A stretch of DNA of 64,000 nucleotides from Anadara kagoshimensis (taxonomy: Eukaryota; Mollusca; Bivalvia; Arcoida; Arcidae): contig CM037865.1 in the NCBI GenBank assembly GCA_021292105.1, forward strand, positions 66,724,630-66,788,629, given 5' to 3'. The first letter of the stretch is position 1; the number at the start of each line of letters is the position of its first letter. Below are positions 12,291-24,268 of the stretch, piece by piece. The notes below the pieces were generated by a model. It saw only the letters and a program-made list of their open reading frames with translations, was not told the DNA's origin and did no database searches. Position numbers and translations under genes: made by a program.

Positions 12291-13908
12291 GGTCGTTGCC
12301 AAGAACATGTTTATTAATTATCATTTTCTGTTTTCTTGTTTTACTTTTACTGAAGACTCGTCTTAATTATTTATTGTCAGTAACTATGATCTGTGTAAAC
12401 TACTGAGTGATACATTTGTTGTGAATGGTGTAACAACATGTCCCCCACAGCTTACTGACAACAATATTCCATGTACATGTCCAATAATGGCTGGAACATA
12501 CAACCTTCATCCATCCGTGTTCGAAATCCCACAACTGGCAGGAATATGGACATTGTTTGCATCAGTAAGTAAATACAGTACATACCTGTCGACAGTTCAA
12601 GACTAGGCTTACGAATTAGCGCCATTTAGCGGCTCGTCTCGGCCCTTAGCTAGATAGATGAACTGTGACAGCTTTTCGGTAGTTGATATATATATATATA
12701 TTGGCAGCTAGCTATCCATATTTCTGCCACTCGGCAGCCGAGCTTTGAACCTTTCCGTTAGCTCAGTGTTAAACTATCGACAGGTCTGTACTGTAGTTTT
12801 ATGTGAAATCGCGGATTAAATACGGACGAAAAAAGGTGATAGCCAAATGGCATGCTTCAACAAAAAACAACATACTGTATAATATAGATGTCTGCGCAGG
12901 AGTTATTCTTCCGTTCTTTTCTGCTTTTTACCCCCCCCCCCCCCCCCCCCCCGCTTAAAAAGTGGGGGGTATATAGTGAAAGGGGTGTCCGTCCTTCCGT
13001 TACAGCTTAGGGTACCTATCTCTTATCCGCAACACCTCCTAAACCCTTCAATGGATTTTCATGAAACTTTCACACAATCGTTGTGATATAATGTAGATGT
13101 GCAACTCCTATTTAAAAATTTGATCCGATGGATTTTTTGGAGGGGGTATTTTTTGTGAGCTTGTGGCTTACAGTTTTTCTAGTTTACTCTAATTTCGTGT
13201 AGATTTACAAGATTTTTTGGTATTGGATGTATTAACAACTTTATTATCTCAATAATCCCTAATTATTAAAAAATCATTTAAACGAACAAAAATATATTCT
13301 TAATCCATATGGAAGTAACTGTCAGACTATGTAAATATACCTGCATTGACGCCCGTCTTCAATATAAGCACGTAGAACTTTTGGTTCTTTGTACGTACTT
13401 AGATAGCAAATATTCTGTAAATTGTAAATTTATGAATACCGAGGTAAATGGTTTTTCGTGCCAAAACGTTAGAACATATTCTTTGAAAATACTTTCATTA
13501 ACTCCAAAAGGAAACGGCACGGTGGAAAATAGCCATAATAATATTTGTGAATTTAAGCATAAAACCCAATTGTCTCTCGCAATCATTGACTCATTTCGCA
13601 CATGGCGGTTGTAACTAGCTACATGGAAGGTAGATATCTTTCTAGGGCACACGGCCTCACTTCCCTAGTGGAAGTTCACTTTTGTAACTTATTTTGCCAT
13701 TTTCAATTTTATGTGATTTTAAGATAGAAGTGCGTGTTTGTGTATGATTATGAATTCGTGTGTATTTATCTATTTTCTTTTATTACAGGGAGATTACCAT
13801 GTACATGCTACTGTTCTTGAAAATGGCGTACAAACCGGATGTTACGATCTTGAGTTTACATTGGACCACGCATGTTCCGGTTTTTCTTGTATTTTTGGTA
13901 AAAAGTAG
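9782..13908 (+). CDS. GM2-activator-like secreted lipid-transfer protein 2, 4 exons
   Basis: Exons 9782-9869, 11380-11584, 12381-12564 and 13789-13908 give 198 aa with the same phases (1, 2, 0) as the other three copies. A second in-frame ATG at 9791 is equally possible; 9782 makes exon 1 the same 88 nt as in gene 1. A signal peptide covers about 1-21. The GM2A cysteines are C29, C91 and C98 (PCVSNVGTC), C103 (YDLC), C118, C129 and C131 (PCTCP), and C177 (TGCY). The extra C-terminal pair, C188 and C193 (ACSGFSC), corresponds to that of gene 1, and the sequon N66-V-T lies at the same residue. These two shared traits group genes 1 and 2 as one subfamily. Intron 2 carries a TG tract 90 bp before exon 3. 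Intron 3 contains a terminal-inverted-repeat MITE, a poly-C run and an R1 copy. Confidence 0.9.
12248..12290 (+). repeat. (TG)n microsatellite
   Basis: About 21 TG units in intron 2 of GM2A-like gene 2, ending about 90 bp before the exon 3 acceptor. Intronic TG tracts near acceptors can affect splicing in other animals; no effect is demonstrated here. Confidence 0.95.
12584..12785. mobile_element. MITE with ACCTGTCGA terminal inverted repeats
   Basis: A ~200-bp element starting 20 bp after exon 3 of GM2A-like gene 2. The left end (ACCTGTCGACAGTTCAAGAC) is mirrored by the right end (TTAAACTATCGACAGGT), and both run on into a TTACG/CGTTAG block. Related copies lie at about 30270-30455 and 37170-37286. 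It has no coding capacity. Confidence 0.7.
12931..12952. repeat. Poly-C/poly-G homopolymer
   Basis: A run of 22 C followed by GCTTAAAAAGTGGGGGG, in intron 3 of GM2A-like gene 2. Its length is prone to sequencing error. Confidence 0.9.
13612..13700 (+). repeat. R1 dispersed repeat, partial (intron 3 of GM2A-like gene 2)
   Basis: Contains the R1 hairpin core CACTTCCCTAGTGGAAGTTC preceded by the GGCACACGGCCT block. It begins near TAACTAGCTACATGGAAGG, the degraded form of the usual TAGCTAGCTAAACAGGAAG. Confidence 0.7.
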
Positions 13909-13921
13909 TGTCATGGTGACC

Positions 13922-13927
13922 AATAAA
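13922..13927 (+). promoter_or_regulatory. Poly(A) signal of GM2A-like gene 2
   Basis: AATAAA 14 bp after the stop codon; a second AATAAA follows near 14005. Confidence 0.6.
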
Positions 13928-14069
13928 CTGTTTTTTGTAACTGAGTTGTCTTTATTGATGAATTGTGGTGACTTTTTTTTTCTTAACTTCCTTTCAAGTG
14001 TTGCAATAAACCTGTATTTCCTGCTTATGGTGTATTTTGTTCACAATTCATACGCTATGGTAGAACTTG

Positions 14070-14325
14070 TTCCCACTATAAGAACTGTATACAACGAAGC
14101 AAGGTGCTCACAAATACATTTTGGACGTATGGACTTGCAAGCCAAGGCTGATCGAGACCTCAAAATGTTTTATGACCGTCATCCCCAAAATCATGTCTCT
14201 ATGTCCAAAATTACCCTGGACATATTTGACATCCCATAGTTCCATATTCTTTTCATTCTCAATGTTGATTATATACGTGACGGGTGCAGCTAGCTGAACA
14301 TGAGGTACTTGCCCAAGCTCCGAAC
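14070..14325 (+). repeat. R1 dispersed repeat, 5' portion
   Basis: Matches the longer R1 copy at 61085-61440 from the ACGAAGCAAG start, through AAAATGTTTTATGACCGTCAT and GACATATTTGACATCCCATAG, to GGGTGCAGCTAGCTGAACAT, then diverges before the hairpin core. Confidence 0.7.
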
Positions 14326-16179
14326 AGCGGCCAACATTCGTATCTCTTTTATGACCGCTGCAGACAGCCCTTCGGAACATTTCTGAAGTTTAGATTGCGG
14401 TACTATTTTCACAGATCAATACGCGATACCCTGTGTACATTCGATACAAAATGGCGGCGCCCTGTAAGGTCGTCTTCAAATTTATCCGGAGCCAAATTGC
14501 AGAGAAAGTAAACAGTTTCTTAACTTTTCTAGCAGTTTGCCATTATCCCAACCCGTCTATTATATAATCCATATGATATTAATGTAGCATTGCAGATAGA
14601 AACAACAAATAGCTTAACGGAGAGAATCGCTACATAATTTTGTCTTATGCCAGTTACGGTGCATCTGAAATTTTATCAGAAATAACCAAAAAATAAGAAA
14701 TAGAGGCGAAACCCAATATACTGTTAACCAAATTTATATCTTCAATTAATTTAGACATTTCGATAACTGATCCAACAGTTTATTTTACCTTTTTCCCTTG
14801 GACGATAAATACTCATCAGGGACTAAAAAAATAAATAATTTTTGAATTGAAGCTTTAACCCGCTTAGGGTCACCGAAAGAGTGAGTTAAGTAATGATAAA
14901 CGTCCCAGTCAAGAATATTTCACTTATATCGAGACGTCGCCAGCTATAGGCGAAAGTGCAGAAATTTTGCCTGTGCGTTGCGCCGATGGCATTATACAGC
15001 AGGGTTCTTTAGGGAGCCAAGCCCACCGTGACACGGGCCCTCGTTTCTTTTAAGTTCCCATCTGAAAGAACCGTGACTCATTTTGTAATGCTGAGTGCTT
15101 TCGAAAGTCACTACTCACTTTCAAGTCATTTTGTGGTCTAGGCAGTCACGTTATATAATACACTAGCATACAGATTACGTACACACCTCTGCTCTCTTGG
15201 TAATCCCATTTTTCTGTATTGATGGTTTTCCCTAGAGGAACTGCAGTTTTCCCTACCATTCCAGAACTTGTTGTCTCAATATAAGTGAAAACATCTTGAC
15301 TGGGATGTAATTTACTCTATTACTCCACTGTAACAACACTGGTGCTGATATGCTATATGGCATTTTAAAACATTTGCATATAAATTGAACTCACAGGTTG
15401 CTGATGTTGTAATGTTGTATTAAGTTGCATGGGCATTTTTTCTGCTATTTGCAAACAAAGCAAGTTTATTTTTGTCTAAGGATTAATCTAAGAACAAGTT
15501 CAAGCATGTGGAGATGTGTAAGACTGCAAGTGTATGTTATGATCTGCCTTGTGCTAGTACACACTCAGGGAAACTTTAAATAAGGTGCTAGATCACAGTC
15601 AGGACACCACAGACAAGCATTCCACTCCCCTAGTCACATTATCCTGACAACAGGTTGACCAGTCAATACTCTGTTCTCTTAATATCGAGCACCATTAAGA
15701 AAGCAGATACAATTTTGATAGTCCTATGTATGACATGACCAGGGTTCAAATCCACAACCTCCCTTTCTCAAGACGGACACTGCCACTGAACCACTGAAGT
15801 GATCATAGATTGTGGTGACTGAAACTAGGTCATTTTTAAATTCAAAACTTCTTGCTGTACTCTTTGTTGATTAAAGGCGAGTCATCAACTAACAGGTTAA
15901 CTTGGCGTCAGCGTACTGTTACATTAATAAATGACATCACAGAACAGTTGGGCTTGTAGTAAACATAAGTGATGTTTTATATATATTTTTGTTTACTTTC
16001 ATCAAGCTTTTTATCCATGTTGTACAAAGGTTTTAAACAAGACTTGCAGATCCAATATTGATGCATTGGCACCAGGGTGCACAAGTCAAATTGCAATTCC
16101 ATATTTTATAAGATGTAAGATTCACATCCAAAATAAATAAAAGTCCATAGCCCATAATTTCATCAAAATCACTGAACCA

Positions 16180-16360
16180 GAATGAAACTCAAATTTTATA
16201 TGTAACTCATGATGGTAGACTCGCATACCAAATATACATTCAATATCTGCAGTAATTAGAAGTCCAGAAAACTGAATTAAACTCAAACTTTATCTGTTAC
16301 TGATGATGGTAAACTCACATACCAAATATAAGTTTAATATCTGCAATGTTCAATCTAGTA
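16180..16360 (+). repeat. Two-copy ~88-bp direct repeat
   Basis: The block AACTCAAA(C/T)TTTATATGT..ACTCATGATGGTA, followed by CATACCAAATATA and AATATCTGCA, occurs twice about 90 bp apart. It is part of a larger diverged repeat tract that runs on to about 16740. Confidence 0.6.
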
Positions 16361-17289
16361 ATGTTATTGTTGGGGTCATCCTGGTCCAGGTCTTTAAAAA
16401 CAAGGGTCATATTTTAAAAATAAAATTGGGTCAACATTATAACATACTTGGTGTAAAGATCAGTATAGTCAAAGAAAATGAAAACAAAGAAAGAGGTTAA
16501 AGTGGATTAATTGAAATCTCACCTAAAACTAAAAAGATGGACCAGAGTTGGCCCAACAAGAGCATTTTTGTAGAACAAAGTTATTTTAGGGCTAATGGCA
16601 CAAGGGTCCCTTCTAGATTGTGCACTGTATTTGCCAGCAATTAGAAAAGTCCAGAAAGCTGCCATTTCAAAGAAATTTTCTAAGTCAACAGCCCATAATT
16701 TCATCAAAAAGAGGCCCATCTTTCATGCTCACCTGAGGCCGAGTACATATCCCATGCAGAGGTTCAATGGTCAATGACATTAACTGAAGAGAATTCCTAT
16801 GTGCCTATACAAAAAGTTTACAGTTTTTGAGATAATTAACCTTTCTGTCTTCGTTTTGCATCTATGACCTTGACCTTTGAACTTATGACCTTCATTCATA
16901 CATGTATATCAAAATGATTGTTGTGCAAATGCCTACAATATTCTAATATCCATGTCTATACAAAAAGTTTATAGTTTTTAAGATATAATGACAAATACAT
17001 TATTAGGAAATTTCCCTTTTTTTCCCATTTTGGCCCCTACAGCTACAATTTGTGCAAATCTGAAACCAGGTGTCCTAAGTATGTTTTACATGAAATATCT
17101 AAGCTATACCTCTTTTAAGTTCAGAGGAGATGGTTTTTAAAGATTTTTACAATTTTACCCTTTTAATAGGGCATCCAGGGGACACAATTGCTTTATTTGT
17201 GCAAATCTGAAAGTCCCTCACTTAGACATCATTACTGCCAAATATCATCCAATTTGGCTCAGTAGTTTTGGAGGAGTTGATTGAAATGT

Positions 17290-17365
17290 GAAAAGTTTAC
17301 ACACAATGCACGACGGACGAAGATACATGGCAATAGCTCATCTGAGCCACAGATGAGCTAAAAAT
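17290..17365 (+). repeat. Inverted AGCTCATCTG/CAGATGAGCT repeat end
   Basis: A short hairpin, AGCTCATCTGAGCCACAGATGAGCT, preceded by ACGACGGACGAAG. In bivalves, sequences of this style mark the ends of dispersed non-autonomous elements (recalled, not checked). The upstream tract from about 16500 is probably the body of the same element. Confidence 0.4.
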
Positions 17366-17464
17366 TACCTTTAGATGGGTCACACCTGTTGTACACATTT
17401 TAAGTGTGAAATCTTATTTGTAAAAAAGTCAAAAAGTTATAAAAACATTCATTAAAAGATGAAA

Positions 17465-17745
17465 TTTAGATCACAGTGACCTACTTCAATACTTCATACC
17501 TTTAAGCTCTAAAAGTTATATACAGATACAATGTATGAGGGCATTAAAGGAAAACTCATTCAACCATGACAAAGTAAGTCACTGTGACCTATTATCATAC
17601 TCCATGTGTTACAACTCCAACAATTATACATACCAACCAAATTTAAACTGTCTTACTCTATGATCAAAATTCATAAAGCTTAAAGAAACAGACAGACATG
17701 AAAGATTGGTCACAGTGACCTACTTTCTTACTTCATACATTACAG
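17465..17745 (+). repeat. Three diverged ~120-bp direct repeats
   Basis: The motif CA(C)AGTGACCTACTT..TACTTCATAC recurs near 17472, 17580 and 17710, each time followed by a TTACAACTC/TTACAGCC-like stretch. It looks like an old short tandem array. A poly-C run follows at about 17746. Confidence 0.5.
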
Positions 17746-18796
17746 CCCCCCCCCCCCTCCCTGGGGCCTTGGTGGCCTGTAACCACCTAAGTTTTAACCC
17801 AGGACATATCCATAGTGTGCAGAACAGTCTAGTGTGAGGGTTTATCAGTTCACTTGTCCATAATTTCTGAACCTGCTGTCTCAATATAACTAAAAAATTC
17901 TTGACAGGAGTGTAACATACCATTCAAATAAATAAACCTTACAACTGCAATAGTTATACATGCAAACATTTGTGAAGTTATCAGTTCCCATATCCACTAA
18001 TAGTTTGTCTTTACAAGCATATTCAACACCTGAATTATGCTAAACACAAAAAAGACTTAGGGAATGAAATGACATTTCATCAATAATTCTATGGTGAAAG
18101 TTACTGCATCCCATATTATGATCAACAATTTTACATTGCACATAGCCAAACCACTGAAACCAGTAATTTCCATTTGAATTAAAATGAACATGCTTTTCAA
18201 ATAATTTTAATTTGAGTGGGGATTCTGTATATCTTAACTAAGTGTGGGATTTTTATAACAGCAGTCTCAAGACCATTTTTCAGGATTTTCATATCTGGAT
18301 TTATGCACAGTGCATGTATCAGGCAAAAGTAACTGGTCTTGCACTCTGTGTTCAAACCCATAACCAATTTACAGAGAAAATGCCCTGCCTAAGGAACTAC
18401 TGTACTATCTCTAGTGGTAATTTCATGCAAAATATTACCAGGTGTATGTTTTACTTCCACAGCTAAGTTTTATTCATTTTATATACTGTTCAAATACCAC
18501 AAGTGTTCAGACATCATCATGTAATAAAACATGTACACAGTATATAAATACCATGAAAAGTTGACACATGTTTACATCTTTATGCACAAGTACATGTATG
18601 TACCAATAAGGGTGCATTTTATGTAATGTACATACTGACATACCAAAAAAGTCTGTAATACATGTTGTAGATATTAACTGTCCAGTATAAGTCTACATAA
18701 AAATGGCTGGCAAGCCTATGTAAAAACTGATGGTCATTACAGATTAAGTATACCTTGGCTTTGACAAACCAGTTAAGTCTACAAGTATGTGTACAA

Positions 18797-19670
18797 TTTA
18801 GCATTGGATGGCCATTGTAAGTCTACACAGATGTTGATGGGCCAGTATGAATACAACATAGCTTTTAAAGGCCATTGTAAGTCTTCACAGATGTGGAGGG
18901 GCCAGTATGAATACAGCATAGCTTTGAATAGCCATTGTAAGTCTATGCAGATGTTGAGTGGCAAGTTTGAATACAGCATAGATTTGAAAGGCCATTGTAA
19001 GTCTACACAGATGTTGACGGGCCAGTATGAATACAGCATAACTTTGAATAGCCATTGTAAGTCTATGCAGATGTTGACGGGCCAGTATGAATACAGCATA
19101 GCTTTGAAAGGCCATTTTTGGCCTACACAGCTGTTGACAGGCCTGTATGAATACAGCATAGATTTGAATGGCCATTATAAGTCTACACAGAAGTTGACGG
19201 GCCAGTATGAATACAGCATAGTTTTCAAAGGCCATTGTAAGCCTACACAGATGTTGACGGGCCAGTATGAATACAGCATAGCTTTTAAAGGCCATTGTGA
19301 GCCTACACAGATGTTGATGGGCCAGTATGAATACAGCATAGCTTTTAAAGGCCATTGTAAACCTACACAGATGTTGACGGGCCAGTATGAATTCAGCATA
19401 GCTTTTAAAGGCCATTGTGAGCCTACACAGATGTTGACGGGCTAGTATGAATACAGCATAGCTTTGAATAGTTATTGTAAGACTATGCAGATGTTGGCAG
19501 GCCAGTATGAATACAGTATAACTTTGAATGGCCAGTATAAATACAGCACAGCTTTGAAAGGCCATTGTAAGTCTACACAGATGTTGACGGGCCAGTATGA
19601 ATACAGCATAGCTTTGAATAGCCATTGTAAGTCTATGCAGATGTTGATGAGCCAGTATGAATACAGCAGA
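18797..19670 (+). repeat. 60-bp minisatellite, ~14 units
   Basis: The unit is GCCAGTATGAATACAGCATA, then GCTTTGAAAG, then GCCATTGTAAGTCTACACAG, then ATGTTGACGG, and it repeats in exact 60-bp register. The exception is near 19501-19560, where two first-half 30-mers stand side by side. Units differ by a few substitutions. Because 60 is a multiple of 3, frames on both strands stay open for 218 and 246 codons (18789-19445 on plus, 18885-19625 on minus). These frames lack a signal sequence or recognisable domain and are best read as by-products of the array. Confidence 0.95.
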
Positions 19671-20504
19671 TGATCCATAGGGACCAGATTCATTATAAAA
19701 TTTTTAAAAAAAAATATCTATAATATATACTATGGATATTTTTTTATTTTAATTCTGTAATGAATCCGTCCTCCATTAGACAAAACATCAAGTTTTGTAG
19801 GAAATATAAATTTATTTTACAAATAAAAAGTCTTTTAAATCCCCTTCAGTTCCATGAACCGATGGCAATTTAATGGAGGGAGCACATTGATAGTCCAATG
19901 GGACTGGGTTGCAAGATATAGCAGGCTCATAGAGGATAGACCGAACCCCACGGCCCCATATCGATACGATAAAAGGTGCGTTGACTACAGTAATAATTCG
20001 GTCTACGTAAGGAGTGCAACAAATACCGTGGCAGTTGTATAAACTATAAATACCATATAAAACATGCATTATTGAAAGGCCATACTCGTTCATTATCCAA
20101 CAGGAAGATTAGATTTCTCCATTTTCATTTATTGTCTGTAGGTGTTCCGATTTCAAGGCGAATTTGTTCAGCGCACTACTTGATGGCATCCATTATATAG
20201 CAGTTTCTTTTGCAGTTTAGTTTCGCATTTCACTATTTCACTGCATTTGCGGAAGAAAAAATAATCCCTTTAAAACATAACCAATTTCATACAATTCAAA
20301 TCACTAAATAGAATTTTTGGTGTTCATTAAAATTCGAAGGTTAAAAGAACCCGAAAAAATTATCAATTGCGTAAGATACAGAAATAGTAAACTTTTTGCA
20401 ATAATTGGTAACGAGACATTTCCCGAAATTTCAAGATTCTTGAAATTTGGTCGAGGGCTGTCTGCAGCGTCTACCTCGCGACATACGGAGCTAGGAGGTG
20501 GGCG

Positions 20505-20630
20505 CTGTTTCGGAGCTTGGTACTTGCCCTGCCGGAACAAACAGTCTTACTTACCTGGTGGAAGATCACGTGTGTTACTTTGTTATGTGATTTGGACATG
20601 CATTGGTATGTTTGTTTTTTTAAACACAAT
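20505..20630 (+). repeat. R1 dispersed repeat, 3' portion
   Basis: Has a degraded hairpin core (TTACCTGGTGGAAGATCACG) and the downstream R1 block TTTGGACATGCATTGGTATG, then TTTGTTTTTT. Confidence 0.65.
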
Positions 20631-21374
20631 GTAGATTATGTAGGGCCAATATAAATAACATTATGAGGTATTTGTTTTCGCAAATTTGGTAATTTCATAA
20701 ACTAAAGGAGGGTTAAACTAGAGCAGCAATCCTGCTTAAGAGTTGATGAACTTCAGTAAATGCATATTAATTTCTGTCACCGCCGTTTTTGACTCCCTGC
20801 CAAGGTAGAAGCTAGTAGTACATAAGGGTCATTAAGTTATCGTAAGTTAAAGAATCATACGATTTTCCAAACATCTCTAGTAGTTAACCCACTTATCTGG
20901 GAAGATAATTGTGAATTCCTGACCAAATAATTGATAATGTCTTATAAAATAAAATTAAAATAGAATAAGGAAATCAATTTTACAAGCCTCTGTTCTCAGT
21001 ATAAAGGTGCATTAATTAACATAACTGTCATATGTTGATTTTAAGTACTCATTGTGCCTCACCGAATGCAAACTAAGCGTTGTGTAAAAATATGTTTATT
21101 TAAGTAAAAAGGTTTGAACTAAACGGATACAAATTAGATAATTCCAAATGCTTATCATCCCTGGTTTTTATATATTGGAGATGCCCATTTAAGATGTCCC
21201 TACAAATCGTAAATATACACAATACTAGAAAGTGCATTTGATAATAAATATTATGTGTCCTTAGGCCTTGGCGGTTAGGGGAATAGCTAGTGAATAAAAA
21301 TTACTGTAGTTGTCTTAATGTCTAAACGATTTTCTTAATTAGAAATAAAAATGCAATAAATTCTCACATATTTA

Positions 21375-21540
21375 CGGGTGTAGCTAGTTAAACAGGAAGT
21401 GCTTACCTTTTCGGAGCACCTGGTCTCACTTCCCTGGTGGAAGTTCACTTGTGTAACCTAACTTGTCAGTTCGAAAGTTTTACTTTGCTTCTGGATTGTG
21501 GTTCGGACATGAATTAGTATGTTTGTTTTTTATTTAAAGC
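21375..21540 (+). repeat. R1 dispersed repeat
   Basis: Well-preserved 3' two-thirds: GGGTGTAGCTAGTTAAACAG, GAAGTGCTTACC, GGAGCACCTGG, hairpin core CACTTCCCTGGTGGAAGTTC, then CATGAATTAGTATGTTTG. Confidence 0.8.
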
Positions 21541-22769
21541 TCAGAAAGCATCTGCCCTAACGTAACATATGGTATATACGACACAACGATGCAGAAAAAA
21601 AACTTACCTCGTCTTCCATTTTTTTAGTGGCATGCCTGAAATGATTCATGTATTTAGTTGTATTGAAGACGCCGCACTGACTGACTTGATGAATATCTCC
21701 AATCAAACCAGAAATGTTATGCAATATGGTTTACATTATCAGCTGTAATCTTGGTCCATCACAACTTTTTTCAGAACGTCTTTTTTATTATATGTATTCA
21801 TTGCATTTTCTCATTAAATGGGTAAGTATGTTTAACGTCGTTCTTTGGTGCCGCGAGTAGATTGAGACACTGATATAACGATTTTGTTTTACGCTTTGTG
21901 AAGTTTTTATTTGAACAAAGTTAACTGAACAGCATTGGGTTTTTATTGTTTAATTAGTATAATGTCTGTACAATTTATATCAAGAATCAATTCTAATATT
22001 GAATGTATAATATTCACTCCGCTAATATTTCTAAACCCCTCTATCCAGCGTCACTTACTCCGAGTTGACAATGCGTATGCTCATAGTTATGTTGCAGGAT
22101 GAAATACAGATATAAGTTGCAACATATAAGATGTACATGTATTTATTTTCAATACGAGGCAATTATAAACATCTGAAAGCCAGTTTAGTCTAGTCATTCG
22201 GACTTGTGTCAGACTAAAATGATTTAGAAGTTGTTCGTAAATATGATAAAAATACAATCAAACTCAACTTAGAATCGTTTCCTGATCGGTATTTTTTACA
22301 TAGTACATAAGACATACGGGACATCAATTTTCAATCAATACTTTGGAAGTTAAGTTGGTTTCACTTTTTATGGACTATTTCTAATGCGTCAAAATGTTAA
22401 ATATTGTTTAAATATATAGCAAATTTCAAACTAAAAAAATTTGTTCTTGAAAATATAGTTGCCAAGTTCACGCCACAACGAACCTGACACAAAATAAGTT
22501 ATAACTATAAGGCAGATTACCAGATATTGAAAATCTTTAAATTGTAAATGGAACTTGAAATAACGAAGATACAAGAAGGACGGCAAACCTTTATTCGACG
22601 ATGAATGAAAAAGAAATGAATAGAATATTTACAAACATTGCATTTAATTAATCAAAATGAAAGTGACGGAAGACGCGAAATAATGTTTTAGCAAAGTTCA
22701 AGTACAAGCTAACCGAAAAGGGAAAATGCCGGATATCGCCAAAGGTAACCAAACTAATGTTTTTTAGGA

Positions 22770-24234
22770 AAAAAATCGATTTGAGGTTTGAAAAGCCTAG
22801 AAAAAGTAAAATTGGACACATAGTTATTGGGGACTTTTTTACAACACCATGATGCAGTAGAATGTAAAGACAGTAATAATTTCATAAGGCAAGTGTTAAT
22901 CCGGAGTCTTAAAAAGCATGTCAGTATTCAAAAAGTTTAACGAGTGTAAAGAAATATCAGTTCCAAAATCTGAGAAACTTAGACATTAAATACCTTTACT
23001 ACGTTCGGTATCAAGACAACTCATATTCAGAACAACTCGTACCCATACGAAGACAACTCGTGCCCATGCGTTTTCTTCGTAACCAACCCGAAACAATTCG
23101 TTCCCAAGAAACAAAATAAAGAACATTAACATATTTTTTTAAATCTAAACTATACACATTTTTTATCTTCGAATTAATTTTATCGAATTTTTCCCCCCTT
23201 TTTGGTATTGCTGGAAAACATTTTTTAATTCCATATTTAATTAGATATTAAACATGACAAAAACGGACGTTAATTTTCTTTAAATTGCTTTTCTGGGTAC
23301 GAATCGTCTCGGTTTTGGTCTGAGTTTTCTTTGGTACGAGTTTATCTTGGGTACGAGTTGCCTTGGCATGGGTATGAGTTGTACAGAAAACCTACATTTC
23401 ACTTGTTACTACTTTAACTTCACCAATATGTTTATTTAATTTGTTGCTTTGTGTGCATTTTAAAGTGAATGGTGTTAAGTAAACATTTGTAATGTTTCTA
23501 TTTGCTACAAAAAATATCTTTTAATTTTTTGTTGAAACTACTCTGGTCGGTTTTTTTTATTTATTTTTTTGGGGGGGGGGTATTTTTACTTCAATATGTT
23601 CAAAGTGTATATTCTGCATATCCAACATTATAATACATATTTGTTATGTTTTCTTAATATGAATTTATTTTGCAACATTAGACGACCGTCGTTTCGGAGA
23701 GAAATTACTCACCAGTAGTACAATGGCAGTTCTAGACGACAACTAGCAGTGACAATTGTATAGATTACATATGTTCAGGTGTGGTTCTTGTCTAAACCAT
23801 ATCATTATTAATGCCACATTTTTCAGAACCATTCTTCTTTGTAGTGTGACATACTTGTTCTTTTAGTTCAAGGTTTCAACATAACACAAAACATACCTGA
23901 ACTAATAAGTGTGAAATAGGGCATAACGTCTTAGGAAATTAAATCCAAAAACATTTCATAAAAGGTTAAAACGAAGCCTAGAGTAAAAATGGACACATAG
24001 TCATTGAGGACTTTTTTATTATTTCGAACATTTACCACAAAATGGCGAAGTGCAATGTGAAGACGGTGCTGATTTCAGTGATAATGCATGTGTTAACTCC
24101 TAGTTTTAAAAAAATATTTTCAGCATTCAAGAAGTTTAACGAGTGTAAAAATATCAATTTCTAAATCTCAGAATCTTGACTTGAACATTAAATACCATAA
24201 GTACATTCCAATTCTTAGTACTTGATCTACACCA

Positions 24235-24268
<34 letters not shown>

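Noticed and set aside
13309-13652. Overlapping ~100-codon frames on both strands in intron 3 of GM2A-like gene 2
   Set aside because: They mirror each other, lack a recognisable domain, and their right-hand end runs into the start of an R1 copy.
13760-14239. 159-codon frame
   Set aside because: It overlaps exon 4 of GM2A-like gene 2 out of frame, then reads through the 3' UTR and an R1 copy.
18789-19625. Long frames on both strands (218 and 246 codons)
   Set aside because: They arise from the 60-bp period of the minisatellite. Both strands are equally open and neither has a signal or domain.
18797-19670. CRISPR-like array
   Set aside because: The repeats are contiguous with no unique spacers, and the genome is eukaryotic.
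20317-20634. 105-codon plus-strand frame
   Set aside because: Its 3' third is an R1 repeat copy, and the rest shows no family resemblance.
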